Positions 1 to 12,723 of a stretch of DNA of 64,000 nt are shown one piece after another. The stretch's first letter is position 1; every line of letters begins with the position of its first letter. Origin of the DNA: Patiria miniata (taxonomy: Eukaryota > Echinodermata > Asteroidea > Valvatida > Asterinidae); the NCBI RefSeq assembly GCF_015706575.1, contig NW_024037064.1:9649606-9713605 (forward strand). Direction: 5' to 3'. The position numbers and the translations under genes are program-made. The notes below the pieces were generated by a model. That model searched no databases. It saw nothing but the letters and a program-made list of their open reading frames with translations, and was not told where the DNA came from.

Positions 1-284
1 CTGACACGTTAGATGTATTTCGTTTTTCAACAAACAACATACTGGTTCTGACAACTGAGGGTGGTAACGCGATATGAATAAAAATTGTAGCCCATTGACA
101 AAATTATGTTTGTGCACAATAGACGCTCATTGACCAACTGTGAGAGACTAAATAAACAATGAAATTCCTGAAAGACAAAAATGAATTCGGCCCGAAAGCC
201 TAGCAGGCCTACATCACAATAGTTCTGGCAAACTTTCATCTTACAACAGCAGATAGAAGCCTTTGCCAAGAAATTGCGACATTT

Positions 285-1660
285 GTAGAGCTAAGCTTGA
301 TCGTTCTGTTAAAAACATATTGTAATTTATATTCAACCCGCCTGTAAATACGCAGTTTAAGAAATATGATCATCCTATGCTGATTTTGACTTCGCTTATT
401 TCAAAGCAAGGTTTTATTAGTTGGTTTCAGTTGCCTCAATGGGTTGAGTTATGTAGAGAAATTGAAATTCGAGAAGAAAGAGGAATAAAATAAACATTCC
501 ATGGAAACAAATGCAGTGATTATTACAACTCATGATGTTAATCATGTGAGCTAGCTCCTATGAAACGAAACATTGTTTTGTTTCTTTAATTAAAACCAGC
601 ATAACCTTCAGGTTATTATGTACTGTAAAGACGTCACGAGAAATGTTTGATGTAATAACTGACAGTTCAATTATATATTTAGAATTTTCTCGACATCTAC
701 GATTATATGTTGTGAGTACATTTTAGATTACATGAGACTCAGTTTGTAAATATTGAATACTGAAAATAAGAAGGCCCGATTTGTTACAGGGTTTCAATTC
801 AACCCACGTTGTTTGGTGCTTGACCAATAGGAATCTGTAAGCTTTCCTAAGAATTTAGCTGAGGATTAGCTTTCAATTGAAAAGAACAAACAGTGTTGGT
901 TAATTTTTAACTCAATGATCAAGATACATACATGTATACATTTCTTTTAACTGTTCAAGAAAATTTGACACAATTTCCCAAATATCTCGAGATAATTTAA
1001 AAACTGTTTAAATATGTCAAGTAGAGTCAAATTCAAAATTAAGTTTGATTGTTCTGTCTAAGACATTTTGTTTAATTGCTATTAGCCTGCCTGTAAATAC
1101 ACAATTTCTCGAAATGTGATCATTCTCTGTTGATTTGACTTAGTTCATTTCAAAACTAAAATTGTATTAGTTGATTCCAGCTGCTTCAATGAATGGGTTG
1201 GTTTATTTTAAGAAACTTGATCAAAAACATTACATGAAAACAAATTATGTGATAATTACGACTCATGATAATCATATAGACGAAATCCTACAGTGACAAA
1301 ATCGGCCTAGGGAAGTTTTAGCTCTTGATTTCATATTTGCATTGTCGCCAACATACATGTAATACTCCTTATCATGAACAGAAGTTAAGAGAATTGTATC
1401 TTTTAACCAAAAGTCCAATACATTAATGTATATTCTCGACATCAACCATATGTTTTGAGTAGATTTTGCTTTATATAGATTTCATGAGATTAAGTTTGTT
1501 AAAAGTGATTACTGAAATATACGTAAGATGCTATAACCTGATTTGTATCAAAGGGGTACATTCAAGCAACGTGATCGGTTCTCGGCCAATAGGAATGTTT
1601 CCACTGTCCTAGCTAGGTATTTCATGACAAAGTTCCCAATTGGAAAGGAAAATAGTGTTT
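285..1660. repeat. Diverged tandem duplication, period about 740 bp
   Basis: Two copies lie head to tail. About 288-900 matches about 1030-1640 through several shared blocks: a CCTGTAAATACxCA motif, the phrase around CATTTCAAA, the ACTCATGAT block, the TTCTCGACATC block and the CCAATAGGAAT block. Many substitutions and small indels separate them, so the duplication is old. No open frame is conserved between copies. The 95-codon frame at 1543-1830 has no domain and is not called as a gene. Confidence 0.7.
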
Positions 1661-3900
1661 TTGAAACAATTAAATGCTACAGCTATAGCTTATTAAACTG
1701 TGGTGCATGTTTTGTATGCAGGCTTGTACTTTGCATTTGTGTATGTTTAAGGTCGATACACAGGGCTTCACGATACCAGTACGCGAATGCAATTGACTTT
1801 GTGCAAACAGAAGGAGTCACACAAGCCTGACACGGGATGATACTAATAAATACCCTTGAGTGCCAATTGACCGAACTCCAAAAGATCGACCGCGCACTCG
1901 AATACCGTACACTCGTCTACAATGCACTACACTATACTTGTTTGTCTGTATATTTTGGCTAAAAAACTTGTTTATTTTCAATAAAGCGGGGATTTCTTCA
2001 AACTAATCAATGATGTGCTCACTGTATGTTTTGTTCAACTTTTTAAATGACTTACAGAAGGTAGGCGTTACTCATTTAGCAGACAACACTCTAATTGTTT
2101 GGACATATTTAAATGACACTTAACATTTCGATTCCTAATTAAATGGTCCTGTTATTGAGACTGTATTTGAATTTGATGGGGGAGTTTTTAAATGGCAAAG
2201 AAGCGGTTTTTTTTTATGTAATTGAATTTATTCTGTGTATTTTTGGCAATACGAATTTATTCAATTTAAAATGGGGAATGGGAGGAAAAGTTGTCGCATT
2301 ATAAGTTTAGGAGTAATTATTCAGCAAACGTACTTTGAATTATCAACCCCCCCCCCCCCTCAGGTGATTCAGGCGGGTATATTTTGGAGGACTCGAGTCA
2401 GTTTATTTGCTTATTTTTTTTGTTTGACTCGTGACTGGCATCAGACTCGTTACCTTTTGGACTCGGTTTGAGTCAGACTCGGCTAGTGACTGATTCGGAC
2501 TATGTTCAACTCGAATCGAGTCCATTTCCAAAAACAAAAACGTGTTGAAACGCGAGGACAAAGTTTAATGAATTTGTTAATGTATTTGTTTACATTTTTT
2601 TAATCATATTCTAATGAAAACGGCCGCTTTGAATGGTGTGGAATAATGCTGTGTGTCTCTGAGCGATCACCTCGTTTGAATTTTGACAGGTCATTTTTGT
2701 TTGTCTGCATTCTCTGTGTTTTACTGCTTAGCAGGAAATACACTCTTTGGGAACACAGTTTGGAATTACAAAGAATTCAGGTAATTGCAGATTAAACAAT
2801 ACGAAACCGTTATGACAGCACCGCGCCCTAATTGTATTTGCTGTAGAAGGAGGAGCCATGGACTGCGTGGAGAGTAAAAACAATAGATGAGCGGTCAAAA
2901 ATGATAAAAGATACATTAAAATTTCTGGAATTAGGTTGAAAGTTTGATTTTACAATTTAATTCTGTATTCGCTGTCATGTCGATCCCTGAACAATACGTG
3001 TAGTGTTATATTATATGAGCCTGATATAGTACATGAAAAACATGAGTCAAGAAGTTGCTTGTGGCAAAACCAAAACAAAACAAAAGCAATACGCAACGGC
3101 AAAATCTCAAACTTGCCAAACAATCTTTCAGTTTTGAATAAATGAAGCAATTTGAACGTCTGACAGTGAACATGGGTTTCTCCTCAAAAGCAGCAAATGT
3201 GGAGGGTCTTCTTTCAATTTCGAAAAGAAAGTTATTAAAAGCACTGGCCGGGTTTCAATTGTACATTCGCAATTGTGAGTGTGAATCACCTCCAAATCTC
3301 TGCCCACGTTCTGCCCTAGATGTGGCAACATAAAACAAACAAGTTGCAAACAAATTGAATCGGAATGATGATGAGATATCCAAATTCTGCACAATAATAA
3401 GAACTGACAAGTCAATTTTCTATGAGCTTTAATCCAGGAGAGGTCATCATACAGCCACTTGCCAGATGGTCAGTCTCGAACTCTGCAAACAGTGAATTAA
3501 ATAAAAGTCAAAGGCAACTGCATGGTTTCATGGGGATATCACTTTTCTTTGTTTTTTTTTTGTGTGCATTCATCGCAAATAGACTTTTCATAGAGAATGA
3601 CTCGGAGAATCAATCTTTAAAACATCCGTGATTCATATGAGATGTGCATGTTTTCCGCCACAATTATATTGGGAAAATGCGGCAATTAAAAAAAATGCAG
3701 TTTAGAAGTTATAAAAAATGAAGATAAAAGAGTAGAAGGGGCTCAGATATCCCATTTCCGGCAATGAGCGGCGGTTACTTTAAAGAAAAATGAAAAAGAA
3801 AATGGAAGCTTCTCCGGATCCTATACCGCCCTCACATCAGGAATCAGGCTCATTTAGACATCCTCAATAGGAAGTGTTGGTTTTTCAATGGACGTAGGTA
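1661..3900. other. Noncoding, no gene seen
   Basis: This is AT-rich intergenic sequence. Short frames on both strands show no domains or splice structure. A stretch at about 2388-2525 is a degenerate GACTCG/GAGTC simple repeat, and a poly-C run sits near 2347-2360. Confidence 0.5.
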
Positions 3901-3904
3901 CTTT

Positions 3905-4190
3905 CAAAACCTCCCCAACCCATCCATCCCCACGCCCGCCCCTTCAAAAAACAATTAATGAATTTTAAAAATTCAAAAAATGTAAAATGGAAATTAAAAA
4001 TATGTGTACATTATATCTAATGCATTATATCTAATACATTATATCTAATTTCGAAACCTCCCCAGCACATCCATGCATCCCCACGCCCCCCGCCTCCCCC
4101 CCCCCCTTTAAAAACAATGAATGCATGGAGAATTGTTTTTTTTTTTAATACAAAAAAAAAATGTAAAATGGAAATTACAAATATATATAC
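3905..4190. repeat. Short direct duplication with C-rich core
   Basis: The block at 3905-4010 (AAACCTCCCCA, ATCCATCCCCACGCC, then AATGTAAAATGGAAATT) recurs at about 4055-4180 in the same order and orientation. The second copy has a longer poly-C run. Between them is a short ATTATATCTAATxCATT triplication at 4010-4050. Confidence 0.7.
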
Positions 4191-5590
4191 CTATCTAAAT
4201 GCAGATTCTTTTTTTAAAAGAGATGGGAAAATAGGAGTGCACTGCCAAACAAAAAAGGCCATCCCTGTTGATAGTCCAGCAGTCGAGAATCAAACAATTA
4301 CCCCCTCAACGGTTACAAAGAGAGAGTTGGGCAGACAACTTGAAAATACATTCGAATGCACTGGCGATGACGCTTGATAAAAGCCCTCGGTATTGGTTTA
4401 TTTTGTTATTTATTAATTTTAGATGCATTTTTTTTGGCCCAGATTCAGAGTAAGTAAAAGTTTCGAACAGATGGTCACGTGTTTCCTACCTCCATGGTCA
4501 CGAACACAATCTATCTACTGTACCATGCATAGGAAAAATTGCCGTGCTGTCACTTGGAGGCGCTCTTCATATTACATTTCACTTCGACTTCTACTTCCAT
4601 GACTTCCGCGTTGAGTGTTTGGAGCCTGAAATTAACCAAACTAAAGATTCGCTCCTTTCGACTCAACAGAAACATCATTTTGCCATCCAAACCAGGAACG
4701 TCGGATAAATGTGAGTACCGTGAGCACAATAATCTTTGTCTTCCTTAAATCCTGGAGAAGCATTTTGTTGTGAAATTCTGATGAGGCATTTTTTACGTTG
4801 TAATACCACGTTCATGTATGTACATGTACTCCATGTACTTGTTAATACATGTACATGTACATGTATGGCTGTTAATATATCGAGTAATGCTAATGGCATT
4901 GCTCGATGCACAGGACTATAGATTTAACGTACAAGTACAGCACACTTTTTGTTATTATTTTTTAACATGTTTTAAAAACGAATGACGGCTATCATGATAA
5001 TGGAGATGATAATGGAGATGAAAATAAAACGATAAAGACGAAACCATGTCATGTTATGATGTTATCTCAAAAAATATAATGCGAAAGATTGGAGTATCCA
5101 TATCTGTCCATGATAATTACTATATTTGCATTGCTGTGTGGCTCTAAATACGAAGGATGTCCAGGAAAAAATAGGCCTATTCATGGGCCACAATGGAGCA
5201 TCTTACAACTTTAACTTTGTACATGTATATTGATGTTTTGCATTCAGAAATTTGACATATTATGATAAAGTGCAACATTAGATGATAGAGTCACTTTCAG
5301 ATTTCTGCCTTCCCAGATTAACGAACAATATCAGATATCCAAGGAAGCATCACAGATAAAATGAAATATGTGATGTTTTGAAGAGGAGGTGCAGTTTATG
5401 GATAAGGATATGATTTTGCACTTGTTTCTTTTTAATTTACATCTTGAGATTCCTGCACACATCGATTCATTTCAAATGCAAAAACACATCCTGTCAATTA
5501 CTAGTGGTCCCCACCCATAAAGGGAAACATACGAGTGATACGTTTTTATCACTGTTATGTTTTAAATGAAATATTTTTCTTCACATTTAT
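4191..5590. other. Noncoding 5' flank of TRIM gene 1
   Basis: No supported coding exon is seen. An ACATGT-rich simple repeat lies at about 4813-4866. A 5' untranslated exon of TRIM gene 1 should lie here, because an acceptor-like TTTATTAG sits just before its ATG, but I could not place a convincing donor. Confidence 0.4.
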
Positions 5591-5599
5591 TAGACAGAA

Positions 5600-6902
5600 A
5601 TGGCGACTGGGCGTGCAGTAAGTTCAGCACTAGAGAAGATCAGCAGACATCATCTTGAGTGCAGCATCTGTCAAGGGAGATATCAACAGCCCAAGATACT
5701 GGAATGCCTGCATAGCTTTTGTGAGCAATGTCTGCTGAAATACTGCAGCACGAAGCACCAGGGTGCTACAGCGATTCCTTGCCCTGTGTGTCGACAGGAG
5801 ACGGAACTTCCTGAGGTGGGTGTGCAGGGTCTTAAAACAAACTTTCATCTGATTGGTCTGGTAGAGGAATTGGAACTGCAGGAAAAGTTGGTGTGTTCGG
5901 GTGGCACAAAGCTGCTCTGTGAGACATGTGATGATGGCAATGAGGCAACACGTCGTTGTCTGGATTGTGCCCAGAATATCTGCTCACGTTGTCATAGTTC
6001 ACACAAAAGATTTGCTACTTCATCAAGCCACATAATAGCTACTTTGGAGGACATTTGTGAAGGAAAGGTGAAACTGACAAAAGAAAACCTGAAACAACAT
6101 CCCAAATGTCCGAAACATGAAGGCGAAGTGACAAGGTTCTTTTGTATGACATGTGAAGTGTTGATCTGCCGAGATTGTACTGTCATTGACCACTGCAAGC
6201 CAGAACACTCGTACATTGACAGAAATCAAGCCGCATCGACCTACAAACAGTCGTTAGCTGAACTGTTTTCTCCACTTGGATACGAAATGAAGGAACTGAA
6301 AAAATCACAAGAGAAAGTCTCAAGAATAAAAGAAGATTTGGGTGTCACAGTTAAGAGGGTCAGGACAGAAGTGCAAGACAGAGCAGCTGAGATACGAGCA
6401 GAGGTAACGGCTCAAGAAAATCGCATCCTTAATGACATCAAAAACATCCAAACAGATCGTGGACAAAAACTGGACGAATATGAGAAAACTATGGGCTTGG
6501 CTGCGGAGAGATTTCAGTATTCACTAGACACAGCAAGAGAGGTGACAAGGACTGCATCGGATAGTGACTTTCTCTCACTCTATCCCACAATCAGCAAAGA
6601 CTTGAAATTGTTGGCAGATCAGAGAATGCCTAGAGTTGACAACAGGCTTGCATTTCTGAAGTTCAAGCAGAGTGAGGGTGTTGGTGGCATCAGTCTGGGT
6701 GAGGTGGTGGTTGAAGTTGAGTGGAAGCTGTGCTGCGATCGGGAGTTTGGTAGAATCGGAAGCGGTCCAGGAGAGTTTGATGGGGCTTGGGGGATTGCTG
6801 CTCGTCAACCTGATGAGATTGCAGTGACTGACTACTGCAACAAACGAGTTGTAATCTGCAGCATCGATGGCGACCAGAAAAGCACGATCCCGATGCAAGG
6901 AT
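5600..6902 (+). CDS. TRIM gene 1, coding exon 1: RING, B-box1, B-box2, coiled coil, start of NHL
   Basis: This is the first coding exon of a full-length tripartite-motif protein, predicted at 646 residues once joined to 9136-9773. Seen in sequence: a C3HC4 RING with C21, C24, C36, H38, C41, C44, C61 and C64; a B-box1 starting at C107/C110; a B-box2 with C170, H173, C182, C185, C190, C193, H198 and H203; a charged helical region at about 215-330 typical of the TRIM coiled coil; and the first NHL-like strand motif near residue 385. From family knowledge, RING-bearing TRIMs are E3 ubiquitin ligases that dimerise through the coiled coil, and the NHL propeller binds protein or RNA. The start is the ATG at 5600, six bases after an acceptor-like TTATTAG at 5593, the same layout as genes 2 and 3. 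The exon ends in phase 1 at a GTAAGT donor (6903-6908). The architecture is like TRIM2/3/71, but orthology is not established. No inactivating change is seen. Confidence 0.93.
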
Positions 6903-7609
6903 GTAAGTCTAAATTACCGTGCAATCTGCAGAATTACATATTACAATGTACGTAAAAAAATCATCACATCTCATTATTATCGGTTTGTTTTCAATTTTCA
7001 ATACAAAATAAAAACATGAATACAGATGAAAATCTAATGAAACTGTTTTGAAACAAAAGATGTTTTATGGAATACCTTGCTATTGATTACGTGGGGGATG
7101 TAAATGCATAGTAAAGTGAACAACCCAACTGGAAATTTAACGTCATTGATTTGGTTCGCTTTTTTTTGGTGCCAAACATGGAAAGTTCAAGAAAAATGCA
7201 TTTGGTAGTTACATAGAAAATGCATTTAATAGTTTGGAATTGATGAATTATCGTGCAAAATGTATATACAAACTGAAAATATACAATACGCTGGTTCACG
7301 TTTTCAATTGTTGTCATCAGGATTTTTTTAATTTTTACCATTATTCAACTGAAAGATAAATCTTTGAATAACATTTCGTGCCTCACAATCTGGGGCATAT
7401 ATAAACAGAAAAGCTTAAACTTTTGACAGTGTGTATTTGAGTGGTCGGGCACAACATCTGTTGAGGATTGTTCTGATAAATCTTCCTTGTTTCTTTCCTT
7501 CCTTTTTTTCGGACAATTACTATCTGTGGGTTATCTCCGAAATTGTTTATGGTATGAACTTGTAACTTTCAACATAAATCGACCCTCATCTCAATCAGTG
7601 GTGCTTGTT

Positions 7610-8915
7610 ACTGTGACGTCGTGATGATGTCATCGGGTGTCAAATTACTAGCAATTAAAGATTTCTAGATTTAATCTTGAACATCAATATAAAATCAACC
7701 GTGAGAGACCTAAACTTGACTTTTACGGGGTTTGATAGAATAATCCAGGATCTTCATTTTATCTTCAAATCACGTGACTCTTCCTTCCAGTCCAAATCAG
7801 AAGTGCCCTATCATTTGAAAGTGGAAAAAGATGTGAACTTGCTTTCAACGATGTTTAGTCTCTTAATGTGGTACTTTACAAAAAATACCGATCACGTCAT
7901 AAAATGTTAGAGCGCCCCCTTTAGCGGCAAGTTCAAAAATGTTTAAAATGAATTTTCAGTTGCTGTCCGGCGACGTTTGCGGTAATCGCTTCAAACTGAA
8001 TATATATGATGACCTTTATGCAAGCAGGACCTGTGTACGAAAAAATTATGACGTCATCAGACCGGAAGTTAAATACAATGAAAAGATCTGCAAACCTTAA
8101 CCCTAAAGGGGCCGGGGGGCGGAATCCGTGACATTTTCTGTGATAGCTCCTAAAAAAAATTTTTCGCGACCCGAGCTGTTATGACTTTTTAGCCTCGAGC
8201 TTTGCGCATCTTTTGATACCAAAAACATAAAAATCGGACCAAGGGTTGCCGCGTAGCGAAAAATTTTCCAGCGCTACGCGCCGTGAAAACTGAATTTTTG
8301 CATATACGTCGTGTACACAGAGCAGAATTGCCATTCGTACATATGAATAATTAATTAGCCATAATTCCAAAACCCTTTGACCTATAGTCATGAAATTTCT
8401 TGGATATGTTTAGGAAGAGTTGCTCTATGCATGTGCCGAGTTTCAAAATTTTTCGTCACTCGATCGCCGAGATCTTAGGGGGGGGGGCCGAATCCCCCCA
8501 CCCCCCCGGCTGAGAGATGGTCAAAATAACCCGGCCCCTTTAGGGTTAAACAATTGCAATCCAGAGTTTTGCTTCAAATAGCACAGTTAAAATAGCTCTT
8601 GAGATTTCTGGGAATGACGTCATCGAGTCAGATTACAAGTATCAAAGGTTTCTAGATTTAATCCTTGAAAATCAATATATAATCAACTGTGAGATATCTG
8701 ATTTTACAGGAATTGATAGAATAATCAAGCGTCTTTATTTTTGATATTACGTGAAAATTCACGAAACCCTTCCTTCTGGTACAAACCGGAAGTGCGTTAT
8801 AATTTGAAAACTGGAAAAAGATGTGAACTTGCTTTTGGATCTGGCTAGGTTGTACTTTAGAAGAAAAAAAACTACCGGTGATGCATAAAATGTTAGAGAG
8901 CACCCTCTTGTTGCA
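7610..8915. repeat. Direct duplication inside the TRIM gene 1 intron, split by a MITE
   Basis: About 7610-7920 and about 8610-8905 match in the same orientation. Shared blocks include GACGTCATCG/GATGTCATCG, TTTCTAGATTTAAT, TTGATAGAATAATC, GGAAAAAGATGTGAACTTGC and CATAAAATGTTAGAG. The MITE at 8097-8549 lies between the copies. Divergence is substantial, so this is an old intronic repeat. The short frames here are not genes. Confidence 0.75.
8097..8549. mobile_element. piggyBac-type MITE with TTAA ends
   Basis: Perfect 20-bp inverted termini: TTAACCCTAAAGGGGCCGGG at 8097-8116 and its reverse complement at 8530-8549. TTAA at both ends plus a CCCT start is the pattern known for piggyBac elements, whose target duplication is TTAA. 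The element is 453 bp with a G-run and C-run near 8480-8506 and no coding capacity, so it is non-autonomous. It sits in the TRIM gene 1 intron. Confidence 0.8.
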
Positions 8916-9135
8916 GGTTGAAAAGGTGTTAAATGCATTTTCAGTTGATTATTGTTGCAAAGCTTATCACATATGAAAAAGATGCGGTCCGACCATTCTG
9001 CGTTTGTAACTTAACAAACGTGAATCATAATTATCACTCTTTCAGATTTCAATGTTGATTTAAAAAAAAAATTAAGTTCCAATCCAAATAGAACATTGAC
9101 AGCTGTTGTTTCTTTTTACATCGTGACTCATACAG

Positions 9136-9773
9136 GTCCACTCGGCATCGCAGCTACACGCAGCGACGATCGTTTGGTGGTTGTTGAGGAAGGCGCATCC
9201 CATGTGAAGGTGTTCAACAGCGACAACACGCTGGCATACGAGTTCCCAACGGTGCCACCGAGTGATGAGGTCGATAAGACCTCAGTTGACCTCCACTCTG
9301 TGGCAGTCAAGAATGACGATACCATTGTAGTGGGTGATGTCAGGAGAATGGTGTTGACTGAGCACAGCCCCACTGATGGTGAGCTCCTACGCACCATACC
9401 AGTCAAGATTAAACCGTACTTTCTAGCTGTTGATGACAGCAACGATAGAATTGTCATCAGTGATAAATCGCAGGCAGTGGATGTGGCTGATGGCAATGGC
9501 ACTACACGACGCACTATCAAACCCACCATGAATGATGAACCAGTACAATACTGCAACGGTGTGTACACTGATAGCTCAGGTATCTATGTTGCAATGGAAA
9601 ATGGTCCTAGCACGCGTCATATCCACCACTATGACCCTCAAGGTGGCTTTCTCAAGTGCATCGCACAGGGTCTGCATGCCCCTTTGGGAATCACACTCAC
9701 ATCAGACGGGCAGCTGGCAGTGGCTGACTGGTACTCGATAAAGATAATTCACCATGTTGCTGTGACGCTGTAA
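9136..9773 (+). CDS. TRIM gene 1, coding exon 2: C-terminal NHL beta-propeller
   Basis: This exon continues gene 1. The acceptor TACAG ends at 9135. The two leading bases complete the codon left by exon 1, so the phase matches, and the frame then runs to a TAA stop at 9771-9773. The roughly 212 residues carry repeated NHL-type blades, for example GPLGIAATRSDDRLVVVEEG near the start and GITLTSDGQLAVADW near the end. The homologous exon of gene 2 (50486-51132) has the same acceptor, the same phase and about the same length, which supports the model. The propeller is the presumed substrate- or RNA-binding module. The reading frame that runs upstream of the acceptor is intronic read-through. Confidence 0.92.
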
Positions 9774-10006
9774 TCAAACATGTAATTTCACATTTATAGT
9801 TTTTGTTTATGAGTATGGAAAAGCGCATGAATACCAAATCAGCTCTGGAATAATCTTAATAATTGGCAAAATGAAAACTGAAGTAAAGTATTCGGGACAC
9901 CAACATGCATTGAAACAATTTGAAAATTAAGCCTTTAAAATGATGTATGTTATATAAATAATTCATATGTGAAGACTTTGATAAGTCATTAATTAACACT
10001 ATACTG

Positions 10007-10012
10007 AATAAA
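10007..10012 (+). terminator. Candidate polyadenylation signal of TRIM gene 1
   Basis: The first AATAAA of a cluster (10007, then two more within 40 bp), about 235 bp after the gene 1 stop codon. Spacing is reasonable for a short 3' UTR. No cleavage site can be shown. Confidence 0.4.
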
Positions 10013-10330
10013 TCTGAATAAATCAATATATCTGAATAAAACCCTGTCATCTGATTGGTAGGTCGTTGTTCACGTGGCATTAAAATGATTGATCCCAAGT
10101 TAACACATGGCCCGGTTTCATCGCAAAAATAGAAGTTCCATTCCACGGTAAATAGTAGTTCCATTGTACTGTCATACTACCACATAATCAGATTCAAGAA
10201 TTTATTCAGGCGCTGTATAAAACAAATAATTCCGTATTAAACATTTTGTGCAACATAAAGAATAATTTAATTCGGTGTTAGATGGTATGTTAATTTCCTA
10301 GGCTTTGCCTTGCCGAAAAGATGATTATAT

Positions 10331-10473
10331 CAGGTATGCAACTTTTCCTCGGATCAGCTGATTTCCTCTTTTTTTACTTCCCATGTGTGCCATTGAAAAT
10401 AGAAAAACACTGTACAAAGTCGGGGGAAAATTTGAATTTCCTCTTTTTTTGTGATTTCCCAGTTGCATGCCTG
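10331..10473. mobile_element. Small palindromic MITE, CAGGYATGCAACTT ends
   Basis: 143 bp with inverted ends CAGGTATGCAACTT and AGTTGCATGCCTG. The internal GATCAGCTGATTTCC block also occurs in the copy at 55298-55441, in opposite orientation. TTATAT occurs on both flanks and may be a target duplication. It is non-coding. Confidence 0.65.
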
Positions 10474-10953
10474 TTATATCTGTAACCGCCATAAACTATT
10501 CTTACCATTGCACACATCAATATTTATTGTATATACTGTAGTTCAGACTACCCCGGGTCGATATCCAGGAAATAAACTCCCTCTACCTAAATAATGGTTA
10601 CATAGAAATTCATCCAAACTATGTTAAAGTGCTGAAATGTGGCATATAGGGCCTACAGTAACGATTCGACCTTCACTTATAACACTGTGCAGTTTTTTTT
10701 GCCGATGAGATTTTTTTCTTGCCATTTTTTGCCGAAAGGAAGGGGAATATGGGGATATTCAAAACATGTATTTTTCCTTTTTTTTGTTCACAGTGTAGGT
10801 TTATATATAGTCTTTATAAAAAAAATCACGTGTCAACAGAAGCTACATGCACTACCGTGGAAGGTGCTAAAACTATTTTAAAATCAATTTCTATTACGTC
10901 ATCGTGACGTATTGTCATTATTTGCAGACCAGGAGAATGTGCTACACCAAGTC

Positions 10954-11596
10954 GTCACCGTTTTCACGAAGAGCCACATATGTCGATTTTGAAGAAAAAG
11001 TGTTTTCGAGATAATCGCAAATGAAGTTTCTCATATTTTAAAACTGCAAAAAATACCACTTTGCAACAACTTTGTGAAGCAAGGAAACCATCACACTATT
11101 CTGTGTGAGCTGAATATTTACATGAACCCAGTAATAAGACTTAATTCAGCAGTTAATTAGTGAAAATTAATTAGTAGTGGCTCTTCGTGAAAACGCAAAT
11201 TCAGGTTTCCGACATATTGGCCCTTTCTGTTCAATGTGTATTTCCATAGGCGCGAGTGAGTACGCGCGCGCAGCTGAAAATGTTACAAAGATATAGATAT
11301 TATATGTGGCTCTTCGTGAAAACGCAAATCTCATTTGACCTACTTTTACGTATTTCCGTGCAATGGGTTTTGTACGCGTTCAAAGGGCCAATATGTATGT
11401 GGCTCTTCGCAAAATTCATTTATCGAGATTTTGGCCCCTTGCAACATTAATGTAACTTGGAAATTAATGATGTTTTGCTTATAGAAACATGTCAAAATGA
11501 ATACGTACATTGTTTTAAAGTAAAATATTGAAAAAAAAATCAAAATCGAAAAAAATGTTATTTTTGACATATGTGGCTCTTCGTGAAAACGGTGAC
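10954..11596. mobile_element. DNA-transposon-like element with 31-bp perfect terminal inverted repeats
   Basis: The left end at 10954-10984 starts GTCACCGTTTTCACGAAGAG and its exact reverse complement is at 11566-11596. The same GTGGCTCTTCGTGAAAACG core recurs inside, all in right-end orientation, near 11168, 11308 and (degenerate) 11398. The length is 643 bp with no credible protein. A target duplication is not clear. Confidence 0.75.
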
Positions 11597-11599
11597 GAA

Positions 11600-12720
11600 G
11601 TGTCATAACGATTCGAAGTTATGAATTAATTAATAATTATAATTATTAAAATTCTTGTCAATTTGATCACAAGTTGGTTATTAATTAACAAACTGATTAC
11701 AACCTATCAAGCAATAAACAATTCGAATGAACTATGGAGCATTCCTTGTTATTCCATTCCTAATGGACATTCTGACATATCCTTTTTTTTCTATTCAGTG
11801 TTTCACCTATAAATGTCAACTGCTTGGTTAAATGGGGGGGGGGGGATATTATGATAATGCCCCCTTTCCTTCCCCAACCAGAAACGGCCTTTGTAAGTTG
11901 TATTTTTTTTCCAGTTAGCTATGGCTTCGGCCTACTAGCTGTTTACAATTTCTTAAGTCAATGGACACAGCGAGACATTCAATGGGGCCCAACTGGGAAA
12001 AACTGCAATAGATTTTGCGATGTGTGCCCCCATGATATTGTGATGAATCGAGAAGACTTCGAGTTCTGTTACAGAAAAAAAATGCAGAAAACGCGTGAAC
12101 ATCGTGACAACAGTTGTCAAAAAAAGAAGTAACTTGAACCATTGATGCACCTGATGTGACCGATTGCTGAGAAAAGTCACCGCATACACTCACTGAATGA
12201 TAAATGTTGTCCTCGGAGGAATGATTCTGCATTCCTTTAGTGTGACCCTCTGTCTCCGTATTCACATCTCGAAAAGAAAAAAAACACCTCGAGAGAAAGA
12301 CGGTTTTAAAGAGGGGATCTTCTTGGTATATCAGTTTGGAAAACACATCGGGATCTAAAAGGCAAGACACAACGAGCTTTATTTACCATGACCAAAAAGG
12401 ACACGAACACACAGACTAAACCTCCGAATTAATTACCACCCCAAGCAACTACCAATCCTTAAATCTTAATCAGTCTCTCCAAGTCATTACCATTATATTT
12501 ATATTGGCTATGCACGGCCATCTCATCCATTTGTATTCCAATTGTTAACACACGCCACGATTCTAAATTTCAGCCTCCAGGCCTATGTGATTGTAATCAT
12601 TTTAGAAATTTCGGAACATTGCGAGCAAGTTTTGGTGAGCGGGCTATATCCCCCGATCCACCATCATGGGGGGGGGGGGGAGGGGGGGGGGGCTTTCAGC
12701 TGCTTAATAATGGCGTCGGA
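11600..12720. other. Noncoding, no gene seen
   Basis: Overlapping short frames on both strands around 11824-12370 show no domain, no splice consistency and no shared codon pattern. A run of ten or more Gs is present at about 11834. I see nothing that supports a gene. Confidence 0.4.
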
Positions 12721-12723
12721 TAC

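Noticed and set aside
9128..9568. 146-codon minus-strand frame
   Set aside because: Antisense shadow of the TRIM gene 1 NHL exon.
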